Positions 7,723 to 13,945 of a DNA stretch of 17,404 bases are shown one piece after another. Numbering within the stretch: position 1 is the stretch's first letter; every line of letters begins with the position of its first letter. The stretch lies in the NCBI GenBank assembly GCA_937915915.1, contig CALGGN010000246.1:1-17404 (forward strand), given 5' to 3'. Below the pieces are notes generated by a model. It worked only from the letters and a program-made list of their open reading frames with translations, searched no databases and had not been told where the DNA came from. Both the position numbers and the translations under genes were made by a program. The stretch is from an uncultured Selenomonas sp. (lineage in GTDB: Bacteria; Bacillota; Negativicutes; Selenomonadales; Selenomonadaceae).

Positions 7723-8769
7723 GTGAGCAAAGGGGACATGCAGGACTGCCTGACACTGGCAATCGAGTCGAGCTGTGACGAGACTTCGGCAGCGGTGCTG
7801 CGCGGAGGGCGGGAGATCCTGTCCAATATCATTTCCACGCAGATCCCGGTGCATCAGAAGTTTGGCGGCGTGGTGCCGGAAATTGCCTCGCGCAAGCATA
7901 TCGTGAATATCATGCCCGTGATCGATGAAGCGCTGCAGGAGGCAAAGGTCAAGCTTTCGGATATCGGCCAAGTGGCGGTGACCTATGGGCCGGGGCTGGT
8001 AGGAGCCTTGCTGGTCGGTGTTTCGGCAGCGAAGGCGCTGGCTTTTTCGCTGGATGTGCCGTTGATTGGCGTGAACCATTTGGAAGGGCATATTTTCGCG
8101 AATTTCCTGAGCGCACCGGAACTGGAACCGCCCTTTGTGGCCCTCGTGGTATCCGGCGGGCATACAGCGCTGGTCCGCGTGAAGGGCTACCATGAGTTTG
8201 AGCTGATGGGGCAGACGCGGGACGATGCGGCAGGCGAGGCGTTTGACAAGATTGCGCGGGTCATGGGGCTTCCCTATCCGGGCGGCCCGGAGATCGACCG
8301 TCTGGCCAAGGAGGGAAATCCCGATGCCATTGATTTCCCGCGTGCTTTGGAAGAAAAAGGGAATTACGAATTCAGCTTCAGCGGCTTGAAATCGGCGGTG
8401 CTGAACTATCTGAACAGCATGCAGCAGAAGGGAGAGGAGATCCATCGGGCAGATGTGGCGGCTTCCTTCCAGAAGGCTGTCATTGAGGTGCTGGCGGAAA
8501 AAGCGCTGGAAGCCGTCGGGGAAACCGGGATGGACAAGCTCGTGCTTGCGGGAGGCGTTGCGGCCAACAGTTCGCTGGAAGAAAGGCTGAGAACCGCTTG
8601 TGAGGAAAAGGGCATCCGGTTCTACTTCCCCAGCAAGGCGCTATGCACGGACAACGCGGCGATGATAGGCTGCAGGGGCTATTATCAGGCACTGGCGGGA
8701 GATGGTTCGGATTTCTATCTGAATGCAGTGCCGAATCTGGGACTGCGGAGTATCTCAGCAAAGGAATAA
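7723..8769 (+). CDS. tsaD: tRNA N6-threonylcarbamoyltransferase TsaD
   Basis: Metal-dependent ASKHA-family catalytic subunit that transfers the threonylcarbamoyl group from threonylcarbamoyl-AMP to A37 of tRNA. The 348-residue product shows LAIESSCDETSAAV near the N-terminus, the metal-binding HLEGH (H119 and H123), VSGGHTALV at 143-151, DDAAGEAFDKIARVMGLPYP, FSGLKSAVL, LAGGVAANSSLEERL and CTDNAAMIG, whose D310 is the third metal ligand. The GTG at 7723 is chosen because AAGTAGGTG lies just upstream; an ATG at 7738 is the alternative and its ribosome site would be too close. It ends the tsaE-tsaB-rimI-tsaD operon, with a terminator 6 bases after the stop. Confidence 0.95.
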   Translation: MSKGDMQDCLTLAIESSCDETSAAVLRGGREILSNIISTQIPVHQKFGGVVPEIASRKHIVNIMPVIDEALQEAKVKLSDIGQVAVTYGPGLVGALLVGVSAAKALAFSLDVPLIGVNHLEGHIFANFLSAPELEPPFVALVVSGGHTALVRVKGYHEFELMGQTRDDAAGEAFDKIARVMGLPYPGGPEIDRLAKEGNPDAIDFPRALEEKGNYEFSFSGLKSAVLNYLNSMQQKGEEIHRADVAASFQKAVIEVLAEKALEAVGETGMDKLVLAGGVAANSSLEERLRTACEEKGIRFYFPSKALCTDNAAMIGCRGYYQALAGDGSDFYLNAVPNLGLRSISAKE

Positions 8770-8774
8770 AGCGG

Positions 8775-8805
8775 AAGAGCCTTCCCAGAGCAAGGGGAGG
8801 CTCTT
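8775..8805 (+). terminator. Intrinsic terminator after tsaD
   Basis: AAGAGCCTTCCC (8775-8786) pairs with GGGGAGGCTCTT (8794-8805) as a 12-bp stem with one G-U pair and a 7-nt loop. The following bases (GTCAAATGG) give only a poor U-run, so termination may be incomplete. The stem sits directly behind tsaD and in front of the AT-rich toxin-antitoxin-like pair. Confidence 0.65.
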
Positions 8806-8896
8806 GTCAAATGGTGCGCTTGGCGGTGCACGTTTCTAAGGAAATGCTGAATGAATCAGTGGTTCCCTAAAGTAACTTTTGAAAGAAGGTAGTAAA

Positions 8897-9151
8897 ATGT
8901 GCCAGATTGCTCTTGAAATACCGGAAGCGGTATTGTACGACATCAAAATGAGTAAACTTGAAGCAACAGCAGAAATAAGGAAAATGGTAGCACTCCAGTA
9001 CTACGTGAAACATGGTGTATCCTTAGGATATTGTGCTGCTATTGCCGGAATGGACAAAGAAGATTTTATTCATTATTTAGGTGATAATAAGATTTCTATT
9101 TATCAGTTCGATGATAAAGAAGAATTTTTAGAGGAGATGCGGAATGCGTAA
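8897..9151 (+). CDS. UPF0175 family protein, probable antitoxin
   Basis: An 84-residue protein of the UPF0175 family: a short ribbon-helix-helix-like N-terminus (IALEIPEAV) then a helix-turn-helix-like region with the hallmark VSLGYCAAIAGMDKEDFIHYLGDNKI. Members are commonly encoded just upstream of PIN-domain DUF3368 proteins and are thought to act as DNA-binding antitoxins. The ATG at 8897 follows AGAAGGT (8884-8890). It overlaps the next gene by eight bases, as expected for a co-translated antitoxin and toxin. It is markedly AT-rich: bases 9061-9120 contain only 13 G/C of 60, far below the flanking genes, which suggests recent transfer. Confidence 0.82.
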   Translation: MCQIALEIPEAVLYDIKMSKLEATAEIRKMVALQYYVKHGVSLGYCAAIAGMDKEDFIHYLGDNKISIYQFDDKEEFLEEMRNA

Positions 9152-9635
9152 AGTAATCTCCAATACTACACCACTTATTGGTCTGGCTGACATAGGCTGT
9201 TTTGATGTTTTGCAAAAGCTTTATGAGGAAATTATGATACCTGCTGCAGTCTTTGAAGAAGTGAAGAGCGAACCTGCCAGAACTCTTGTCAGGAACAGTG
9301 ATTTTGTTTATGTATATCCTGTTAAAGATAGCCAGTCACGTAAAATGTTCAGTTCCAGACTCCATGCCGGAGAAGTGGAAGTGATGCTATTGGCAGAAGA
9401 AAGACAGGCTGATTTGCTGATAATGGATGATAATGCTGCCAAGAAAACAGCCAAATTTTTAGGATTTAAGGTCACTGGAACTTTGGGTGTTTTGCTAAAA
9501 GCAAAAAAAGAAGGTCATATCAATGATATAGGGCCATTAGTGGAGAAGTTACAAGAAACTGGCTTTTATGTAAGTCCAAAGGTAAAGCAGTATTTTCTCG
9601 AAGAAGCTAATTCTATGGGAGGGGACATGGGATGA
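9144..9635 (+). CDS. PIN-domain DUF3368 protein, probable toxin
   Basis: A 163-residue PIN-like protein, the presumed RNase partner of the UPF0175 gene. Family features are VISNTTPLIGLADIG at the N-terminus, PAAVFEEV, the acidic segment LHAGEVEVMLLAEE, LLIMDDNAAKKTAKFLG and TGTLGVLLKAK. Position 7 is Asn where canonical PIN nucleases have the first catalytic Asp (many DUF3368 proteins I recall share SNTTPL). The later acidic residues (E in GEVE, the DD pair) are retained. GAGGAG (9131-9136) precedes the ATG at 9144. The last codons (MGGDMG) are formed from the ribosome site of the following regulator gene, whose ATG overlaps this stop as ATGA. Toxicity is untested. Confidence 0.8.
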   Translation: MRKVISNTTPLIGLADIGCFDVLQKLYEEIMIPAAVFEEVKSEPARTLVRNSDFVYVYPVKDSQSRKMFSSRLHAGEVEVMLLAEERQADLLIMDDNAAKKTAKFLGFKVTGTLGVLLKAKKEGHINDIGPLVEKLQETGFYVSPKVKQYFLEEANSMGGDMG

Positions 9636-11740
9636 ACGCGAGCAGCCGGAGCATTGAGATTGTACGCTTGCTGATGCACGAGGCAAAGACACAGGGGGAA
9701 CTGGCGGAAGCAATCGGGGTAAGCACAAAGACCATATCGAGAGAACTGCCGAATGTGGAAGCTTTGTTGGGGCGCTATGGCATGAAATTGGCGAGACGTT
9801 CCGGCACAGGCCTGTCTGTGGAAGGGAACGCGGAGGGAAAACAAAAGCTGGCGGAGGAGATGCTTCGGCAGGAAGTTCAGTCCTCCTATACGCCGGAGGA
9901 GCGGCGCTCCATCATCATCAGCCAGCTGCTCAAGAGCAAGGAACCGATCAAGCTCTTTTCGCTCGCGTCCAAGCTCAGGGTGACGGACGGCACCATCAGC
10001 AATGATCTGGACAAGCTGGATATGTGGTTCCAGAAGCACCGGCTGCAGCTGGTGAGAAAGCCCGGACTGGGGATCAGCCTGTCCGGGACAGAGCGGGATA
10101 TCCGGCGGGCCATGGTGCATTATATCTATGAGAACATCGACGAGGGCGAGCTTCTGCATTTGGTGCAGGAAAATCTGCAGGCAGGCAGCGAAGGGAAGAC
10201 GGGGGGCGCCGCAGCCTCGGATTATCTTTTGGATCTGGTGGACCGTACGGTTATCCGCACGTTGGAAAAGCTGCTCCATGCGATGGAACGCACCATGGGA
10301 TATCAGCTTTCGGACCATGCGCTGATTGGTCTGGTCGTGCATCTTTCCCTTGCGGTGCAGCGGATCCGGAAGCGGGAGGACATCAAGATCGATCCTGCGT
10401 TCCTGGAGGAGCTCCGTTCCAAACGCGAATTCTCGCAGGCATCGGAGATTGCATCTCACATGGAGGAGATCTTCGATATCTCCGTCCCCGAGGATGAGAT
10501 CGGGTATATTACGATGCATCTGATGGGGGCGCGCAACCGCTTTCGGGAGCAAGCCATGGGCTATGTTTCGGTCATGGACAACTACCATCTGGTGAAGCTG
10601 GCAAAGTCCATCATGCGCAGGGCGTCCAAGGAAACGGGCAGCAACATCGAGCGGAGCCAGAGCCTTCTGGCAGGGCTTGTGAATCATCTGGGGCCTTCCA
10701 TCAGCCGTATCCGCATGCACATGGATATCCGCAATCCCCTGCTGGCGGAAATGAAGGAGCATTATCCGGAGCTCATGGAGCTGGCTTCCGCATGTGTGGA
10801 GGATTTGGAGCAAGAATTGCAGACCAAGCTGCCGGAATCCGAAGTTGCCTATATCGCGATGCATCTGGGAGCGGCACTGGCGGAAGGCAGGCCCTTCAAG
10901 AGCGTGGAGCACCGCATTGTGGTGGCGTGTCCGACGGGAATGGGGACTTCCCGGCTGCTGGCAAGCCGGATACGCCAGCAGTATCCGAATCTGCGCGTGG
11001 TAGATCAGGTATCGACGCTGGCGGTCAACGAGGATTATATGGCGCGCGTGGAGGCTGAGTTCATCGTCTCCACCGTTCCGATTGCCCATGCGCCCGTGCC
11101 CGTGGTTGTGGTGAGCGCCCTGCTGAACGGCGCGGACAGCCAGCGGCTGGAGCAGGAAATTGCAAGGCAGAATGAGAGCTTCCTGCGCAGGGCGGCGGAG
11201 GAACGCCCGAAGGTCCCCTTTCCGGAGGCCCTGCGCCGCATGGCAGATTACAGTGAGGCAATCCTCTCCCTTCTGGAGCATTTTTTCTTTTGGGAGGAGG
11301 AGATCCCGGACATCATGGCAGCCTGCAGAGCGGCAGGACGGCTGGCTGCGGGGCATCCCGATGAGCAGGAGGGCATAGCGCAGGCATTGATGGCACGCGA
11401 GGAGAAGGAGAATACGGCCATTACGGGGAGCCACATGGTGCTTCTCCATTGCAGGAGCTGCTTCGTGTCCACCCTGTCCGTCGGTGTCCTGCGCTTCGGA
11501 GAGGGATTCGTCTATCCGGAGGGCGGGGAGCTGATCAGAACCGCCGTTGTGCTGCTGGCGCCGGAGGACAGTTCATCCTGCGATTTGGAGACGGCAGGCT
11601 GTCTCGCCTCGGTGCTGCTGGACCGTTGGGGATTGATGGAGATGCTCCATGCTGGCGATGAAGAACAAATACGGCAGGAATTGGTGCAGATTTTCCGGGA
11701 TTTTTATCATCAAAAATATCGGGAATTTTTGGGGGCATGA
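9632..11740 (+). CDS. PRD-containing transcriptional regulator, MtlR/BglG type
   Basis: A 702-residue regulator with the full MtlR-like layout: N-terminal helix-turn-helix about 8-45, second Mga-like helix-turn-helix about 90-150, PRD1 about 195-300 (H229, H237, H296), PRD2 about 305-415 (H352, H411), an EIIB-Gat-like domain with active-site CPTGMGTS (C433), and an EIIA-type domain about 555-700 whose likely phospho-site is H606. Such proteins are DNA-binding activators of sugar PTS operons, switched by EI/HPr and EII phosphorylation of the PRD, EIIB and EIIA sites. The start at 9632 follows GGGAGGGG. No PTS or polyol genes adjoin it: the stress operon lies downstream and a toxin-antitoxin-like pair upstream, so the controlled sugar is unknown. 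The MtlR label is by architecture only. Confidence 0.88.
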   Translation: MNASSRSIEIVRLLMHEAKTQGELAEAIGVSTKTISRELPNVEALLGRYGMKLARRSGTGLSVEGNAEGKQKLAEEMLRQEVQSSYTPEERRSIIISQLLKSKEPIKLFSLASKLRVTDGTISNDLDKLDMWFQKHRLQLVRKPGLGISLSGTERDIRRAMVHYIYENIDEGELLHLVQENLQAGSEGKTGGAAASDYLLDLVDRTVIRTLEKLLHAMERTMGYQLSDHALIGLVVHLSLAVQRIRKREDIKIDPAFLEELRSKREFSQASEIASHMEEIFDISVPEDEIGYITMHLMGARNRFREQAMGYVSVMDNYHLVKLAKSIMRRASKETGSNIERSQSLLAGLVNHLGPSISRIRMHMDIRNPLLAEMKEHYPELMELASACVEDLEQELQTKLPESEVAYIAMHLGAALAEGRPFKSVEHRIVVACPTGMGTSRLLASRIRQQYPNLRVVDQVSTLAVNEDYMARVEAEFIVSTVPIAHAPVPVVVVSALLNGADSQRLEQEIARQNESFLRRAAEERPKVPFPEALRRMADYSEAILSLLEHFFFWEEEIPDIMAACRAAGRLAAGHPDEQEGIAQALMAREEKENTAITGSHMVLLHCRSCFVSTLSVGVLRFGEGFVYPEGGELIRTAVVLLAPEDSSSCDLETAGCLASVLLDRWGLMEMLHAGDEEQIRQELVQIFRDFYHQKYREFLGA

Positions 11741-11772
11741 GCCGGAATCGGAAGGAAGATGGCGGCTCATGC
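11735..11772. repeat. 10-bp perfect inverted repeat at the regulator stop codon
   Basis: GCATGAGCCG (11735-11744) is repeated inverted as CGGCTCATGC (11763-11772) with an 18-nt loop. It spans the stop codon of the PRD regulator. It is followed on the plus strand by AAAAAAAG, not T, so it does not look like an intrinsic terminator for either strand. It ends 9 bases before the ctsR -35 box. It may be an RNA structure, a protein-binding site or a poor terminator. Confidence 0.5.
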
Positions 11773-11810
11773 AAAAAAAGCTTGCAAAACATCAAAATGT
11801 CAAATATAAT
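11773..11810 (+). promoter_or_regulatory. Sigma-A promoter of the ctsR operon with A-tract
   Basis: TTGCAA (11782-11787) and a perfect TATAAT (11805-11810) are spaced by 17 bases. A run of seven A (11773-11779) lies immediately upstream and could act as an UP element. The promoter sits about 45 bases before the ctsR start, and CtsR-like direct repeats cover its spacer and its likely start site. Confidence 0.8.
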
Positions 11811-11834
11811 AAAACAAAGGTCAAATGGTCAAGG
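11789..11834 (+). promoter_or_regulatory. Candidate CtsR operators (two GTCAAA-type direct-repeat pairs)
   Basis: Two pairs of TCAAA-containing half-sites frame the -10 box. The first, ACATCAAAATGTCAAA (11789-11804), lies in the promoter spacer. The second, AGGTCAAATGGTCAAG (11818-11833), covers the predicted start site. Both pairs repeat every 8 bases and the pairs are 29 bases apart. CtsR of Bacillus is known to bind RGTCAAA heptads with a 3-base gap, a 10-base period. Half-site sequence fits CtsR; spacing does not fit the classic rule. Autoregulation of the operon is inferred. Confidence 0.65.
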
Positions 11835-11855
11835 GATAAGATGAGGGTGAGCGGA

Positions 11856-12314
11856 ATGAGCAATATTGCGGATTTGATTGAGGAATATATCCTGCGTCAG
11901 CTCGCACAGCAGCAGGATGGGAAGGTGGAGCTGCGGCGGACGGATATTGCGGATCAGATTTCGTGTGCACCGTCCCAGATCAGCTATGTGCTGAGCACGC
12001 GCTTCACGCATGACAAGGGGTTTGTGGTGGAGTCGCGGCGCGGACTGGGCGGCTATATCCGCATCGTGCAGGTTCCCTTGAAGAGTCTGGTCTATGAGGA
12101 TATGCTGGGGAAGATCCACGAGAATACAACCTTCGGCGAGGTGCAGAGCATGGTGCGCTATCTGATGCAGCATGAGATGATCACGAACCGTGAGGCGGCG
12201 CTGGCCATGCAGGTGGTGACAGGTGTCTTCCAGTCCAAGAGCATGGCGGTGGAGGAGCGCATCCACATGATCAAGTCCCTGTTTCTGACGATGAAGAATT
12301 TTTCGTCGGCATAG
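11856..12314 (+). CDS. ctsR: Class III stress-gene repressor CtsR
   Basis: Dimeric winged-helix repressor of clp and ctsR operons, released from DNA by heat and degraded with ClpC help. The 152-residue product has the N-terminal MSNIADLIEEYI, the helix-turn-helix TDIADQISCAPSQISYVLSTRF (about 29-50), the wing VVESRRGLGGYIRI and the C-terminal four-helix dimer domain. The wing of Bacillus CtsR is a tetraglycine loop that senses temperature; here one glycine is Leu64 (GLGG). The ATG at 11856 gives the conserved start and follows GAGG at 11843-11846; an ATG at 11841 would add five residues. First gene of ctsR-mcsA-mcsB-clpC, with candidate operator repeats just upstream. Confidence 0.95.
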   Translation: MSNIADLIEEYILRQLAQQQDGKVELRRTDIADQISCAPSQISYVLSTRFTHDKGFVVESRRGLGGYIRIVQVPLKSLVYEDMLGKIHENTTFGEVQSMVRYLMQHEMITNREAALAMQVVTGVFQSKSMAVEERIHMIKSLFLTMKNFSSA

Positions 12315-12344
12315 GAAACAGGTTCTCAAGGGAGGAGTAGAGCA

Positions 12345-12875
12345 ATGCTTTGTGATGTATGTGGCAGGAACGAGGCTACGGTACATATCATGCAGGTAGG
12401 ACCCGATGGGAAATTCGAGAAGAGCCTTTGCGCCCAGTGTGCGGCAAGCCTTGGAGAGCAGCTTTATGAGCCTCTCCAGAAGAAGGATTTCTCCATCCAT
12501 GAATTCCTTCAGGGCGTGTTCCGCGGGTCGCAGCCCAAGGCTCAGGCGCAGGCCGGGCCTGTGCGGATCTGCCCGAATTGCGGCATGCGTTCTGAGGAAT
12601 TCCAAAAGACGGGGCGCATCGGCTGCTCGGAATGCTATCAGGTCTTTGCGCAGCAGCTGGAGCCCATTATCCGCAGGGTGCATGGGGTGAATGTCCATCA
12701 TGGCAGGATGCCGCGCCGCTCTGACGGGAAATTGGAACTGCAGCATGAGGTCATGCAGCTTCGGGCCGGATTGCAGCAGGCCATCGCATCAGAGGCCTAT
12801 GAAAAGGCCGCGGAATATCGTGACAGGATACGGGAACTGGAGCAGAAGCTGAAGGAGGAGCGGAATGATGGATGA
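12345..12875 (+). CDS. mcsA: McsA, zinc-binding activator of McsB
   Basis: A 176-residue protein with four CxxC pairs (C3/C6, C29/C32, C76/C79 and C94/C97), the zinc-binding treble-clef pattern of McsA, and a C-terminal UvrB/UvrC (UVR) helical motif at about 138-170. In Bacillus, McsA binds and activates the arginine kinase McsB and links it to ClpC and CtsR. GGGAGGAG lies just upstream of the ATG at 12345. The gene ends inside the mcsB start, overlapping by 11 bases. Confidence 0.93.
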   Translation: MLCDVCGRNEATVHIMQVGPDGKFEKSLCAQCAASLGEQLYEPLQKKDFSIHEFLQGVFRGSQPKAQAQAGPVRICPNCGMRSEEFQKTGRIGCSECYQVFAQQLEPIIRRVHGVNVHHGRMPRRSDGKLELQHEVMQLRAGLQQAIASEAYEKAAEYRDRIRELEQKLKEERNDG

Positions 12876-13941
12876 TCTCTACCGCAGCCCTTTGCTGCCA
12901 TGGCTGTCTCCCAAAGGCCCTGAAGGAGATGTGGTGATTTCCAGCAGGGTGCGCCTGGCGAGGGATTTCGACCGGATGCCCTTTCCTGACCGCGCTGACA
13001 CCAATCAGCTTGCGGCGGTCAAGAAAACGGTATCTGCGCTGCTGCCTGCCATCGAGAAATCCACCGGGCAGGTTTTCGACCTTGTGGACATGGACAGCAT
13101 CCCCCCGATGGAGCGCGAGGTCCTCTGCGTCAAGCATCTTGCCAGTCCGAGTCTCATCAAGCAGCCGGAGCACCGTGCAGTCTGCATCAGCGATGACCGC
13201 TGCACCAGCATCATGATCAATGAGGAGGATCATCTGCGCATTGCCTGCATGGAGGCGGGACTGGAGCTTGAACGTTCTTTGCAGCGCGCCTTTCAGATCG
13301 ATGACGTGCTGGAAGCCCGCATCAATATGGCATTCGATGAGAAGCTCGGATACCTGACCTCATGGCCGACGAATCTTGGCACAGGGCTTCGGGCATCTGT
13401 CGTCATGCACCTTCCGGGACTTGCGTTCACGGACAATATCAGCAGCATCATCAACATTTCTCCGCAGCTCGGGCTTAGCGTGAACGGCCTGTACACCGAC
13501 GGGCATCAGGTCATCGGCAATATGTTTCGCGTTGCGAACCGGCTGACCTTGGGCTTTACGGAGGAGGAAATCGTTTCCAATATGAGGGATGCGGTGCAGG
13601 AGATCGTGGATCAGGAGCGCCGTGCCCGCAAAGCCCTGGAACTGCACGACCGCCTTCGCTTGGAGGACCGCGTGTGGCGCGCTTACGGGGAAATGCGCTT
13701 TGCGCGGAGGATGAACAGCGGTGATGCACTGGCCCTCATGAGCAAGCTTCGTCTGGGGGTCGATTTGGGCATTGTGGACAATCTGAGCGCGGAATTTTTT
13801 TCCGAACTGCTGATTGTGAATCGCGAGGACTACTTGAAAAATCTGGCAGGGAATGAGGAACTGCCAAAGGAAGAAATTTATCAGCTGCGGGCGGAAATCG
13901 TGCGGGAGGCTTTGCAGCGCTATGCACTCCCGCAGAGGTGA
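12865..13941 (+). CDS. mcsB: McsB, phosphagen-kinase-like protein arginine kinase (divergent)
   Basis: McsB-family protein of 358 residues, an ATP:guanido phosphotransferase fold that in Bacillus phosphorylates arginines on clients and marks them for ClpCP. Family motifs include SSRVRLARD at 26-34, NEEDHLRI at 119-126 (E121 kept) and PTNLGTGLRASV at 168-179. By alignment from memory with Bacillus McsB, Cys167 is Trp (TSWPTN), catalytic Glu212 is Asp (LYTDGHQ) and the C-terminal RDxxRA phospho-arginine docking motif is replaced by IYQLRA in EEIYQLRAEIVREAL. Enzyme activity is therefore uncertain. GAAGGAGGAG (12851-12860) precedes two adjacent ATGs (12865 and 12868); the second has the better spacing. 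It overlaps mcsA. Confidence 0.9.
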   Translation: MMDDLYRSPLLPWLSPKGPEGDVVISSRVRLARDFDRMPFPDRADTNQLAAVKKTVSALLPAIEKSTGQVFDLVDMDSIPPMEREVLCVKHLASPSLIKQPEHRAVCISDDRCTSIMINEEDHLRIACMEAGLELERSLQRAFQIDDVLEARINMAFDEKLGYLTSWPTNLGTGLRASVVMHLPGLAFTDNISSIINISPQLGLSVNGLYTDGHQVIGNMFRVANRLTLGFTEEEIVSNMRDAVQEIVDQERRARKALELHDRLRLEDRVWRAYGEMRFARRMNSGDALALMSKLRLGVDLGIVDNLSAEFFSELLIVNREDYLKNLAGNEELPKEEIYQLRAEIVREALQRYALPQR

Positions 13942-13945
13942 GGCC

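Noticed and set aside
8806..8815. Single GTCAAATGG resembling a CtsR half-site after the tsaD terminator
   Set aside because: Only one half-site and no promoter aligned with it; the toxin-antitoxin-like pair is not a known CtsR target.
9566..11449. 627-codon open frame on the minus strand opposite the PRD regulator
   Set aside because: Shadow of a clearly coding plus-strand frame with recognised domains; no ribosome site or family features.
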